From an uncultured Oscillospiraceae bacterium (GTDB taxonomy: Bacteria; Bacillota; Clostridia; Oscillospirales; Oscillospiraceae): a DNA stretch of 64,000 bases. The translations under genes were made by a program, and so were the position numbers. The stretch covers positions 43,456 to 107,455 of the forward strand of contig CAKTHQ010000002.1 of the NCBI GenBank assembly GCA_934565415.1, read 5' to 3'. Shown here one piece after another: positions 41,171 through 49,667 of the stretch (position 1 is the first letter of the stretch; the number at the start of each line of letters is the position of its first letter). The notes under the pieces were generated by a model. The model made no database searches. It saw nothing but the letters and a program-made list of their open reading frames with translations, and was not told the origin of the DNA.

Positions 41171-42343
41171 TTAATTGAAGCTGCTCTGGTCAAATGTAAT
41201 TACAGGGTAATAGGTAACGGCACTGTCCTGGTTCAGGTCCTTTTGCAGGGCGGAGCGAATTTCCTCCTCTTTCCCCCGCAGGTCCGTGGGCAGGACCACA
41301 TCAAAAATCAGATTTACATGGCCCTTGCCGGGGATCATCCGGAAGTCGTGGACGCCCAGCCGCAGGTCGAATTTATGGAGGAGCTGCTCTACCCGAACGT
41401 GCGTCCGGTCCAGCTCCGGGTCATCGGTGACTACGGGATCGTAGTGGATTACCAGGTGGACGCCGTGGCTTTGCAGGCATTCCCGCTCCAGGTCGTCGAT
41501 GATCTCATGGCACTCCATAGGGTCCTCCCGGCGGTCCATCTCCACATGGATGCTGGCAAACCGCTGGCCCGGGCCGTAGTCGTGGACCATCAGGTCGTGA
41601 AAGCCCAGCACCTTCGGGGTCTGGCGGATTTTATCCACAATTTTTTCCCGCAGCTCCGGGTCCGCCCCCTCCCCAAGCAGGGGGGAAATGGTATCTCTGG
41701 CCAGCCCCAGGCCGCTGTACAGGATAAAGGCGGCCACGGCAAGGCCCATATATCCGTCTACCATCAGGCCGCTGAACAGCTCAATCAGGGAGGCCGCCAG
41801 CACGGCGGAGGTGGTAATCACATCGTTCCGGCTGTCGGCAGCGGTGGCCTCCAGAGTGGCCGAGTGAATCCTCTGGCCCAGGGATTTGTTAAAGGATGCC
41901 ATCCAGAGCTTTACCAGAATGGACAGCACCAGCACCACCGCGGGTACCAAACCGAATACCACCGGCTCCGGATGGAAAATCTTTTCCAGGGAGGTCTTCC
42001 CCAGCTCCAGGCCGATGACCAGAATCAGGGCCGCCACCGCAAGGCCGGACAGGTATTCGTATCTGGCATGGCCATAGGGATGGTCCTCATCCGCCGGCCG
42101 CTCCGCCAGCCGGAAGCCCAGCATGGTGACGATGGAGCTGGTAGCATCGGACAGGTTGTTCATAGCGTCCGCCGTAATGGATACGGAAGCCGTCAAAAGG
42201 CCAATCACCAGCTTGCAGGCAAAGAGCAATACATTGCAAACAATGCCGGTAATGCCCGCCATCTGCCCCACGGCGGACCGGACCTTGGGATCCTCCGGGT
42301 GGTCGGAATTTTTAATAAACCTGCGCAAAAGCCAGTTTGTCAT
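41171..42343 (-). CDS. cation diffusion facilitator family transporter
   Basis: 390 residues: six membrane helices with the metal-site motifs SITADAMNNLSDATSS (helix II, here N and D residues) and a second HSATLEATAADSRNDVIT (helix V), followed by a cytoplasmic C-terminal domain with several histidines. These proteins export Zn2+, Mn2+, Fe2+ or Co2+ against protons. The DAMNNLSD version of the motif differs from the HxxxD of zinc exporters and is common in Mn2+-type members. AGGAGGGA precedes the ATG at 42343. Confidence 0.92.
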   Translation of the reverse strand: MTNWLLRRFIKNSDHPEDPKVRSAVGQMAGITGIVCNVLLFACKLVIGLLTASVSITADAMNNLSDATSSIVTMLGFRLAERPADEDHPYGHARYEYLSGLAVAALILVIGLELGKTSLEKIFHPEPVVFGLVPAVVLVLSILVKLWMASFNKSLGQRIHSATLEATAADSRNDVITTSAVLAASLIELFSGLMVDGYMGLAVAAFILYSGLGLARDTISPLLGEGADPELREKIVDKIRQTPKVLGFHDLMVHDYGPGQRFASIHVEMDRREDPMECHEIIDDLERECLQSHGVHLVIHYDPVVTDDPELDRTHVRVEQLLHKFDLRLGVHDFRMIPGKGHVNLIFDVVLPTDLRGKEEEIRSALQKDLNQDSAVTYYPVITFDQSSFN

Positions 42344-42465
42344 GGCTAAGTCCCTCCTAAAAACCACGAAACCCCCAAAACCACGCAGGTTTTGGGGATA
42401 TCTCTTAGGGGTATTATATGAGAAAGTCCGGAAAAAAGCAAGGGAAATCTTTGTAAAATTTCCGG

Positions 42466-43176
42466 TCAGTCAATATACCGGTCCCCATTGGAAAGCTTCT
42501 TAATCATCCGGGAGGTAACAAAGAACAGGATGACCACAAAGCCCAGGAAGCCCCACTGGGCATTGGTGCTTTCGGCAGAGGCGATAAAATCATAGGTGCC
42601 GTGGAGCAGCATGGGAACCGCCACGCAGAGCCTCCGGCAGGTTTTGGATGCCCCGGGGTAGCCGTAGTTATCGTACCGCTTGGCCATCCCGTAGAAAGCG
42701 CCCATAAAAACGCCGAAGCAGGCATGGCCCGGTACGGCGGTAATGGCCCGGACCAAAGCGGTGCCCATGCCGTACATCAGCACATAGTCGATGTTTTCCC
42801 ACAGAGCAAAGCCCAGGGAAACGGCCACGGCATATACCACCCCGTCAAACTGGCAGTTAAAGAAGGGACTGTTCCAGCTGTGGCGCTTGAGAAGCAGATA
42901 CTTAAAGCCTTCCTCAGATAGCCCCACCACCACAAAATACATAAGTGCCCGGTAAATAAAAGAATTTTCCGGCCATAGGGCGTCCAGAATGGCGGTGCCC
43001 AGCCGCTCCGTATATACGGCCAAAGCGGTAGACACGGCCCCCCAGAACACCAGGTTCAGCAGCATCCCGGGGGGCTCCTTGTCCAGCCGGTCCGCCTTGT
43101 TCACCTGAATCAGCAGCACAACGGCCGGAATCACCGCTGCCGCAATGAGAATGGGGTTGGCATAGAAAAACAGCAT
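42466..43176 (-). CDS. PrsW-family intramembrane metalloprotease
   Basis: 236 residues with seven or eight membrane helices. The PrsW signature is visible: VGLSEEGFKYLLL (glutamate pair), AVPGHACFGVFMG and VPMLLHGTYDFIAS, whose Glu and His residues are proposed metal ligands. PrsW of B. subtilis cleaves anti-sigma factor RsiW. It starts one base after the butyrate kinase stop, so the pair share an mRNA. Confidence 0.85.
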   Translation of the reverse strand: MLFFYANPILIAAAVIPAVVLLIQVNKADRLDKEPPGMLLNLVFWGAVSTALAVYTERLGTAILDALWPENSFIYRALMYFVVVGLSEEGFKYLLLKRHSWNSPFFNCQFDGVVYAVAVSLGFALWENIDYVLMYGMGTALVRAITAVPGHACFGVFMGAFYGMAKRYDNYGYPGASKTCRRLCVAVPMLLHGTYDFIASAESTNAQWGFLGFVVILFFVTSRMIKKLSNGDRYID

Positions 43177-43177
43177 A

Positions 43178-44299
43178 TTACGCCTCCTGCTTCTCCCAGG
43201 CAAACCCCTGGAATACCGGCTTGCCGGAATATACGCTGGCGGTTTTCTCGCCCCGGAGGACTTCCAGGACGGCGTCCGCCATAGCCTCCTGCTCGCATTC
43301 CCCGGGATATACGGAAATGGGGGCAATCCAGCCGCAGCGCTGCTTTACGGAATCCAGAATATCCTCATACCGCATAAGTCCGCCGGTGAGGAGAATGCCG
43401 TCTACCCGGCCCTCCAAAACCGCAGCCATACCGCCGATGGACTTGCACAGCTGGTACACCATGGCCCCCCAAACGGTTTTTGCCTTTTCGTCCCCGGCTT
43501 CCACCAAAGCATGGACCTTGGCGGCATCGGAGGTACCGAAGTGGCTGACAAAGCCGCCGGACCGGGACAGCATGGCCCGCATTTCCCCGGTGGTGTGACC
43601 CTCGTCCAGGTATTGCAGCACCTCCATAACGGGGATAGAGCCCAGGCGGGTGGGGGTAAAGGGCCCGTCTCCGCCGGCGCCTTCGGTGCTGTCGATCATC
43701 CGGCCCTTTTTGTGGGCGGTAATGGTAATGCCCCCATCCACATGGCAGACGATCAGGTTCAGGTCCTCATACCGCTTGCCTGAGGCTTTGGCATGAATCG
43801 CAGCAATGCCCTTCTGGTTCAGTACATGGGCCTGGGCCCGGCGGTAGAGCCCCGCAATGCCGGTAAGCCGGGCATAGTCGCAGAGCTCATCCACGTTGGT
43901 GGGATTTACGGTGTACGTGGGCTTGCCGTATTTGGTGCCCAGCTCATAGGCCAGCATAACCCCAAGCTTGGCCGGATGGTCGCTGCCCCCCAGGTCCCTG
44001 GCGGTGTCCTCTGCCAGACGCTTGTCAATAACCATAACCCCGGATTTCTGAGAATAAGCGCAGCCACCCCGGCCTACGAATACATCCATATCCCCGGCGG
44101 TCATGCCATGGCTCTGCAGAAATGCGTGCAGCACCTCCATCCGCATAGGCATCTGGTCATTGGTGGTAGGGTACTTTAAAAGCTCCGGGGCATCGTGAAA
44201 AATGGATTCGGTGTAAATGTTTTTGTCATCCTCAAAATAGCTTACCTTGGTAGAGGTAGAGCCCGGGTTGATGATGAGCATTTTAACAGGGGTGTTCAT
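43178..44299 (-). CDS. buk: butyrate kinase
   Basis: 373 residues of the acetokinase (ASKHA) fold. Phosphate-1 loop IINPGSTSTKVSYFED, then VGRGGCAYSQKSG, CHVDGGITITAHKKG and ILLTGGLMRYEDI are all intact. It makes butyrate and ATP from butyryl phosphate, the last step of butyrate fermentation; the partner phosphotransbutyrylase (ptb) is not next to it. The branched-chain-acid kinase variant cannot be ruled out. Confidence 0.93.
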   Translation of the reverse strand: MNTPVKMLIINPGSTSTKVSYFEDDKNIYTESIFHDAPELLKYPTTNDQMPMRMEVLHAFLQSHGMTAGDMDVFVGRGGCAYSQKSGVMVIDKRLAEDTARDLGGSDHPAKLGVMLAYELGTKYGKPTYTVNPTNVDELCDYARLTGIAGLYRRAQAHVLNQKGIAAIHAKASGKRYEDLNLIVCHVDGGITITAHKKGRMIDSTEGAGGDGPFTPTRLGSIPVMEVLQYLDEGHTTGEMRAMLSRSGGFVSHFGTSDAAKVHALVEAGDEKAKTVWGAMVYQLCKSIGGMAAVLEGRVDGILLTGGLMRYEDILDSVKQRCGWIAPISVYPGECEQEAMADAVLEVLRGEKTASVYSGKPVFQGFAWEKQEA

Positions 44300-44339
44300 G
44301 GTAGTAACCTTCTTTATGTTAAGATATGGATTTTCAAGC

Positions 44340-44469
44340 TTTCATTCTCTCCGCCGCAGCGATTTCACATGGCGGAGAGCCATATTCCTTACCGCGCAAG
44401 CGGTATTTCTCCCGTCCAAAGGACGGATTTCACCGGGGCTATTGTAAAAATAAATTTTGCAATAGCCCC
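44340..44469. repeat. tandem-hairpin element, copy B
   Basis: Same order of small hairpins as copy A: CGC-CGCA-GCG, ATGGC-GGAGA-GCCAT, ACCGC-GCAA-GCGGT, CCGTCC-AAA-GGACGG, and a final GGGGCTATTG / CAATAGCCCC stem (44435-44469) extended by AAAA/TTTT. The last hairpin starts right after the ABC-F stop codon on the minus strand. Confidence 0.78.
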
Positions 44470-44470
44470 C

Positions 44471-46243
44471 TTATTCTCCCTTGGCGATGCGTTCGGCCAG
44501 GTCCGTTAAATACAGCCAGCGCTCTTCCTTTTGGGATAGGGCCTGTTCCAGTTCTTCCTGCTCTTGCATAAGGGCTTGGAGCTTTTCGTAGTCCGCTCCG
44601 TCCCGGTCCTGGGCCTGCTTGTTTTCTGAGAGCTTCCCTTCCAGGGCGGCAATATCGGCTTCGATGGTGTCGTACTCCCGCTGCTCTTTGAAAGAGAATT
44701 TCAGCTTCTTTTGCTTCGGCTTGGGGGCCTCCGGAGCCTGCTTGATCTTTTTCTCCTTGGGAGCCTCCAGCGTTTCCAGGTAGTCGGTGTAGCCGCCGGG
44801 ATACTGGCGGACAGCCCCTCCCGGCTCTACGGCAAAAATACGCCTGCAAATCTTATCCAGGAAGTACCGGTCGTGGCTTACGGCGATAATCGCCCCGGGG
44901 AAGGTTTCCAGATAGTTTTCCAATACCGTCATGGTGGGGATATCCAGGTCGTTGGTGGGCTCGTCCAGCAGCAGGACATTGGGAGCCGAAGCCAGAATCC
45001 CCAGCAAAAACAGCCGCCGCCGTTCGCCGCCGGAGAGCTTGCCAATGAGCCGGTGCTGCAAGGGACCGGAGAACAGGAACTTTTCCATGAGCCTGGAGGC
45101 CGTCAGCATCCCTTCCGGAGTCTCAATCCGGTCCCCCTGCTCTTTTACATAGTCCAGGGCCGTCATATTGGGGTTCATTTCCGCGGCGTGCTGGGAAAAG
45201 TACCCCAGCTTTACCGTATCCCCCAGGGTGACGGTGCCGCTGTCCGGGGAGATATACCCGGCAATCAGGTTTAAAAGGGTGGATTTCCCCGCCCCGTTGC
45301 CGCCGACGATGCCCACCCGGTCGTCCCGCTGCAAAAAGAAATCAAAGTCCTTTAATACGCATTTACCCTCAAAGGCCTTGGTAACCCCCTTTAATTCTAC
45401 GGTTTTCTTCCCAAGCCGGGAGGAAACGGCCCCGATGGAGGTTAAACTCTGCTCCGTCTGGGGCGGCTGGGCAGCCTTCAGCTTTTCGTAGCGCTCCAGC
45501 CGTTCCCGGCTTTTGGTGCCCCGGGCGCAGGGCCCCTGCAGCACCCATTGGAGCTCCCGCCGGAGAATGGACTGGCGTTTCCGCTCGGAGGCGGCGTCCA
45601 TTTCCTCCCGTCTGGCCCGTCCGTCCAGGTAGGCGGAGTATCCGCCCTCGTAAAGGTAGAGCCTGCCGAAACTGATTTCCGCCGTCCGGTCCGCCACCCG
45701 TTCCAGGAAATACCGGTCGTGAGTGACGAGGAGGATGCCGCCGGTGAATTTTTGCAGGTAGGCTTCCAGCCAGCCGATCATTTCCGCATCCAGGTGGTTG
45801 GTAGGCTCGTCCAGAAGCAGCAGGTCTGCCGGGTGCACCAGGGTGGTGGCCAGGGCCACCCGCTTCCGCTGGCCGCCGGACAGGGCGCCCATTTTCTGGT
45901 TTGGGTCCAAAATTCCCAGCCGGGTGAGGATTTCCACGGCCTCGTAGTGGGCAATTTCCCGGGCGGTGGGGTCCAGCCCTGCCTCCACCTGCTCCATAAC
46001 GGTCTTTTCCGGGTCAAAGGGCGGATCCTGGGGCAGATACCCCAGCCGCACGTTGGGGTCGTAGCTGACGGTCCCCTCATCCGGGGTCTCTTTTCCCGCC
46101 GCCAGCTTTAAGAAGGTAGACTTGCCGCAGCCGTTGACGCCAACTACGCCTACCCGGTCCCCCTCCTTCATATAAAAGCTTACATCCTCGATAAGCGTCC
46201 GGTCCCCGTAGGTTTTCCGGATGCCGACCATATTCAAAAGCAT
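44471..46243 (-). CDS. ABC-F family ATPase (ribosome-associated, Uup/EttA type)
   Basis: 590 residues: two ABC domains without membrane segments. Walker A GVNGCGKSTF and GGNGAGKSTL; signatures LSGGQRKRV and LSGGERRRL; Walker B LLLLDEPTNHLD and VLLLDEPTNDLD. The C-terminal coiled-coil extension (DTIEADIAALEGKLSENKQA, then EELEQALSQKEERWLYL) is of the Uup type. Such proteins act on ribosomes or DNA intermediates. The ATG at 46243 follows AAGGAG. Confidence 0.93.
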   Translation of the reverse strand: MLLNMVGIRKTYGDRTLIEDVSFYMKEGDRVGVVGVNGCGKSTFLKLAAGKETPDEGTVSYDPNVRLGYLPQDPPFDPEKTVMEQVEAGLDPTAREIAHYEAVEILTRLGILDPNQKMGALSGGQRKRVALATTLVHPADLLLLDEPTNHLDAEMIGWLEAYLQKFTGGILLVTHDRYFLERVADRTAEISFGRLYLYEGGYSAYLDGRARREEMDAASERKRQSILRRELQWVLQGPCARGTKSRERLERYEKLKAAQPPQTEQSLTSIGAVSSRLGKKTVELKGVTKAFEGKCVLKDFDFFLQRDDRVGIVGGNGAGKSTLLNLIAGYISPDSGTVTLGDTVKLGYFSQHAAEMNPNMTALDYVKEQGDRIETPEGMLTASRLMEKFLFSGPLQHRLIGKLSGGERRRLFLLGILASAPNVLLLDEPTNDLDIPTMTVLENYLETFPGAIIAVSHDRYFLDKICRRIFAVEPGGAVRQYPGGYTDYLETLEAPKEKKIKQAPEAPKPKQKKLKFSFKEQREYDTIEADIAALEGKLSENKQAQDRDGADYEKLQALMQEQEELEQALSQKEERWLYLTDLAERIAKGE

Positions 46244-46478
46244 AGCCGCGCTCCTTGGTTGAATTCTTTTCCCGTCCATCATACCACCAAATCCGGAAAA
46301 AGGGAACCAAAATTTCAGATGCGCCCCTATCATGGCAGGCGCTGATATTGCGCGAACCAGGATAGACGCTGCCTCCAAATGGAGCCTTTCCCGGCGTATG
46401 ATCCCCCCTGGGGGCTTCCGCTTGTTTCTTTGCCATGGTAAAGTAGGGTCATCTTAAAAAAAAGAGAGGTACCCCATT

Positions 46479-46742
46479 GTGCACATGGCAGACGCACTTC
46501 TTGCCCCGGCGGTTGCCGCCACCCTGGTCACCTGCTGCGCCGTAACGGCCTGCGCGGATGCCCCCCAGGGCTTGAAGAACGGCCTGGTAAACGGCTATGT
46601 ATCCGGCTACTCCCAGGGCCTGAAGAATGGCCAGCTGGAAGACCTGAAAAACGGCTATGTAAATGGCCTTGCTCAGGGTCTCAAATACGGCCAGTCTGAG
46701 GGCCTGAAAAACGGTCTGGTAAACGGTTCTAAAAAAGACTGA
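46479..46742 (+). CDS. small chimeric protein: CbiM-like start joined to GLKNG repeats
   Basis: 87 residues from a GTG (GAGAGG upstream). The first 15 (VHMADALLAPAVAAT) look like the N-terminus of CbiM-type cobalt ECF permeases; after a short cysteine-rich stretch (LVTCCAVTACADAP), the rest consists of GLKNG, NGYV and NG-x-x-x-GL repeats (GLKNGLVNGYVSGYSQ, GLKNGQLEDLKNGYVNGLAQ, GLKYGQSE, GLKNGLVNG). The membrane core of CbiM is missing. It could be a rearranged remnant, or a small exported repeat protein. Terminator at 46768. Confidence 0.5.
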   Translation: MHMADALLAPAVAATLVTCCAVTACADAPQGLKNGLVNGYVSGYSQGLKNGQLEDLKNGYVNGLAQGLKYGQSEGLKNGLVNGSKKD

Positions 46743-46767
46743 TTTCAAAACCCCTGCGTTAAAACCA

Positions 46768-46802
46768 GCCGGAATTGCCCTAAAAAGCAGTTCCGGCTTT
46801 TG
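46768..46802 (+). terminator. terminator after the chimeric repeat gene
   Basis: AGCCGGAATTGC, 8-base loop, GCAGTTCCGGCT, then TTT (one mismatch in the stem). Confidence 0.75.
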
Positions 46803-47034
46803 CGTATCCGCATCCCCTGCCGTTTCCCGCACCGGAGCTTCTCCCCGTTCCGGGGCGCACGGCTCCCATCCCCCATATATTATCCGGACAATAAAACGCA
46901 GTAAACCATACAAAATCATTCATTCTGTATGCCCCATATTGTATATATCGCTTTATATGTTCTTATTTTTCAGTAAAAATTGTTGTTATGCAGGTTATAC
47001 AGGAATAAAAGTTTTAATTTATCCATTCTGCGAA
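46803..47034. other. A+T-rich upstream region of the carrier cluster
   Basis: No gene. It includes TTATCCGGACAA (46880-46891), which matches 11 of 12 bases of the operator-like palindrome in the promoter at 47035-47063 and lies about 164 bases upstream of it, and a CATACAAAAT...TGTATG pair near 46910-46930. Confidence 0.55.
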
Positions 47035-47063
47035 TTGCGTTTATTGTCCGGACAAACTATAAT
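47035..47063 (+). promoter_or_regulatory. promoter of the carrier cluster with operator palindrome in the spacer
   Basis: -35 TTGCGT (47035-47040), 17-base spacer, -10 TATAAT (47058-47063). The spacer contains the perfect 12-base palindrome TTGTCCGGACAA (47044-47055). GntR/HutC-type regulators bind GT-N-TA-N-AC-like sites, similar in form; the GntR gene at 49668 is a likely binder. Confidence 0.7.
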
Positions 47064-47131
47064 AAGGGTGCAAGCAAAAGAGCACCGACAGCACCTAGGC
47101 GCTGCGGAAGAAAAAAGGAAGGGTGGCACAC

Positions 47132-48697
47132 ATGAAACGAATCGCAATCATTGGCTCCAGCGGCGGCAACCTGTATATGCAGGGCGGCAACGACCCAAAG
47201 GCACTGCTGCGGGAAATCTTCACCCAGGCGGGCTCCGCCGGGATTGAAGTCGGCTTCGTGGAGTTTATCGGCGCAAGCCGAACCATGGACAATATTCCCG
47301 CCGACGCACCCGCAAAGCTCTATACCCTGGATGACGGCGGAGCGGTCATCGCCGGGGAAGAAAAGCCCCTGAACGCCGTCAACGAGGATGCCCGGCAGGT
47401 AGATGCCGTTCTGGCCGATAAAATCAGAGCCGGCCAAATCGACGGCATTGTCCTGATGAGCAGTGATCCCAAAGGGATCAACGCTTCTTCTCTGGCTGCC
47501 GCAGCCGAAAAGAAGCTGCCCTGTGTGGGCACCGGCGGAACCTCCATGGGCCACTGCCAGAAAATGGGCTGCAACGTGATTTCCGCCTCCGGCACCACCG
47601 GCACAACCAACCGGACCCGGGCCGTGGCCTTTATTTCCGCACTTGCAAAAGAATGGAAAATCAAGTATTCTCCTATTATCGGTTCCTCTGCCGGAGCAAA
47701 GGCCCAGGAGGGCAATATCTGGAAACGGATCAATTTCCGGGGGATCATGATGGCCTCCCTTCCGGGCTTTATCGCCATGGCCCTGACGCTGGCGCTGAGT
47801 AAAATCCCCGGTCTGGGCGGCCTGGAGGATGTCTTCAATACGCTGGTTGGCGCCATTCCCGTAATTGTGGCCGCCATTGCGGCCAAGCAGATTTCCGGCC
47901 TGGACGAAGTCGGTATCGTTGCCGGTATCGTTGCCGGCCTTATGAGCACCGCAGGCGGCCTGATCGGCGGCCTGGCTGCCGGTATTCTGGCCGGTGTTTT
48001 CGCCTACTATATCGCCATTGCCTGCTTTAAGTGGAAGGTTCCCGGAACCACCGCCAACATTGCCGCCGGCGGCTTGGGCGGTCTGGCTGCCGGACTGATC
48101 GGTATGTATCTGCTGGCCCCCATTGCGCTGTGGCTCGGCAACGCCATTAATGATGTAATTGCCGCGGCCATCGCCTTCAACCCCATTCTGGCCGGTGCTC
48201 TGGCAGGTCTTTTGATCTGGCCCGCCATTATTGGCGGCGTATACCATGCAGCCATTCTCCCCATCGTGCTGCTGGAAATGGAAGCCGCAGGCTTCAGCTT
48301 CCTGGGCGCCATTGATATGACCGGCCTGGTTATGGTCTCCGCCGGTATCACCCTGGCCAATGTGCTGTTCCCCCGGCAGAAGAGCGACGCCAGCGCCGCC
48401 CTCCCCGGATTCATTATCAACATCGGCTTCGGCACCTTCGTGGAGGCTGCCTATCCCTATATGTTCTCCAACAAGCTGGTCTTTGCGGGTGCACTGATTG
48501 CCTCCACGGTTTCCGGCGCTCTGGTAGGCCTCTTTGATGTAAAGGGCACCGCCTATGTACCCACCTTCAGCGCCCCCTTTATGACCAATCCCGGAAAGGG
48601 CGTTTACTTCGCCATTTGCATGATCGTCGCCATGGCCATTGCCTTTGCGATTACCGTCATTGCAAATAAAGCCACCAAAAACACCGAAGAAACCTAA
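47132..48697 (+). CDS. membrane carrier with N-terminal Rossmann-like domain (EIIC-like), unknown substrate
   Basis: 521 residues. The first ~200 are soluble (MKRIAIIGSSGGNLYMQGGN, IVLMSSDPKGINASSLAAAA, CVGTGGTSMGHCQKMGCNVI) with glycine-rich nucleotide- or sugar-binding-like turns. The rest has about nine membrane helices in a PTS EIIC-like style (GIVAGIVAGLMSTAGGLIGG, IIGGVYHAAILPIVLLEMEA, DMTGLVMVSAGITLANVLFP). No EIIA or EIIB domain and no phosphorylatable site were recognised, nor is one encoded next door. The ATG at 47132 follows GGAAGG. Function is unknown. Confidence 0.65.
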   Translation: MKRIAIIGSSGGNLYMQGGNDPKALLREIFTQAGSAGIEVGFVEFIGASRTMDNIPADAPAKLYTLDDGGAVIAGEEKPLNAVNEDARQVDAVLADKIRAGQIDGIVLMSSDPKGINASSLAAAAEKKLPCVGTGGTSMGHCQKMGCNVISASGTTGTTNRTRAVAFISALAKEWKIKYSPIIGSSAGAKAQEGNIWKRINFRGIMMASLPGFIAMALTLALSKIPGLGGLEDVFNTLVGAIPVIVAAIAAKQISGLDEVGIVAGIVAGLMSTAGGLIGGLAAGILAGVFAYYIAIACFKWKVPGTTANIAAGGLGGLAAGLIGMYLLAPIALWLGNAINDVIAAAIAFNPILAGALAGLLIWPAIIGGVYHAAILPIVLLEMEAAGFSFLGAIDMTGLVMVSAGITLANVLFPRQKSDASAALPGFIINIGFGTFVEAAYPYMFSNKLVFAGALIASTVSGALVGLFDVKGTAYVPTFSAPFMTNPGKGVYFAICMIVAMAIAFAITVIANKATKNTEET

Positions 48698-48721
48698 TTT
48701 TTCAGAAAGAAGGATATTGTT

Positions 48722-49561
48722 ATGATTCGAAACGATATGCGCAAGCGGATGGAACTGGCCCGGGCAAAGGTGACCCGCGCCCTGGAGCTGGGCAACGGAC
48801 ATACCATTCTCAGCACCGGCATTACCGGCGATGACGCCCGGCTGGCCAAGGCCGTATGCGATGTTGGCGTTACCATGATCGAGCCCAACCATCCCGCCGT
48901 GGCACTGGCCCGGGGCTACAAGGGCGTGACCTCCATGCACGACGCGGAACAGATCCGCCACGAGATCACCGTGGCCCAGATGGCCGAGGTTACCCGGGGC
49001 GTCCGGGCCGTATGTCCCAAAGGCACTTATATCACAGTCGGCATTCCCGGCGGCTTCACCGAAGTGGTTCCCATGCCTCTGCGGGACGAGGATTTTGCCA
49101 TGATGGCTCTGGCCGGTGCCGACGGCCTGCACACCCACAAGTCCTGCATTGAGGATCTGGCGGAACTGGTCGAGAAGGCCCATAGCTACGGCCTGCTGGT
49201 GGATGCCTACATCGGTAAGCACTCCGACCTGCACACCTTTGGCCTGCCTGCCGAAACCCCCGAGGAAGTCGCCAAAGTGGCCAAGCAGATGCAGGAGGTT
49301 GGCACCGATATGATCGGCCTGATGACCGGCATGAGCTATGAGGGTGTAGCCGCCGGAGAGATTCATCCGGAAATCAAGGAACGGCTCTGCGCCCTGGTGG
49401 AATCCGTTACCGTCCCCACCCTGGCCGAGGGCGGCATCAACGCCACCAACTTCCGGGCCTTCCAGGATACCAAGGTCAACATTCTGGTCATCGGCACTTC
49501 CATCGATAAAATGGTGGAAAAGGCCGCCCAGGATGCCGTCAAGGATTTTCTGTCCTTCTGA
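48722..49561 (+). CDS. TIM-barrel protein (aldolase/NanE-like), unknown reaction
   Basis: 279 residues. The strand-end motifs HTILSTGITGDDARLAKAVC, MIEPNHPAVALARG, YITVGIPGGFTEV, GADGLHTHKS, GLLVDAYIG, TVPTLAEGGINATNFRAF and ILVIGTSID look like a ribulose-phosphate-binding-type (beta/alpha)8 barrel; the AEGGINATNF and VIGTSI motifs fit the phosphate cup. I do not recognise the exact family. It follows the carrier gene after 24 bases and ends with a strong hairpin, so it probably works on the imported or modified sugar. Confidence 0.65.
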   Translation: MIRNDMRKRMELARAKVTRALELGNGHTILSTGITGDDARLAKAVCDVGVTMIEPNHPAVALARGYKGVTSMHDAEQIRHEITVAQMAEVTRGVRAVCPKGTYITVGIPGGFTEVVPMPLRDEDFAMMALAGADGLHTHKSCIEDLAELVEKAHSYGLLVDAYIGKHSDLHTFGLPAETPEEVAKVAKQMQEVGTDMIGLMTGMSYEGVAAGEIHPEIKERLCALVESVTVPTLAEGGINATNFRAFQDTKVNILVIGTSIDKMVEKAAQDAVKDFLSF

Positions 49562-49575
49562 TCCAATCAAAACAT

Positions 49576-49607
49576 TTCTGCCCCGGGACCTGTTTCCCGG
49601 GGCAGAA
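49576..49607 (+). terminator. terminator hairpin after the TIM-barrel gene
   Basis: TTCTGCCCCGGGA, 6-base loop, TCCCGGGGCAGAA. Perfect 13-bp stem, weak T-run. Confidence 0.75.
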
Positions 49608-49613
49608 TCCTAC

Positions 49614-49642
49614 TTGCGTCAGCCTGTTTTTCAGGCTATAAT
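49614..49642 (+). promoter_or_regulatory. promoter of the GntR gene with palindrome in the spacer
   Basis: -35 TTGCGT (49614-49619), 17-base spacer, -10 TATAAT (49637-49642). The spacer is filled by AGCCTG-TTTTT-CAGGCT (49621-49637). The -35 and -10 boxes equal those of the carrier promoter at 47035. Confidence 0.7.
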
Positions 49643-49667
49643 GGAGAAAAAAAGGAGGCGCAGCTGT

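Noticed and set aside
46449..46919. Minus-strand frame opposite the GLKNG repeat gene, with a periodic hydrophobic pattern
   Set aside because: Periodicity simply reflects the repeat on the plus strand; no ribosome site at its start.
47057..49570. 837-residue open frame on the minus strand, glycine/glutamine/histidine rich
   Set aside because: It is antisense to the carrier and TIM-barrel genes, has no ribosome site, no family motif, and composition typical of a mirror frame in G+C-rich codon usage.
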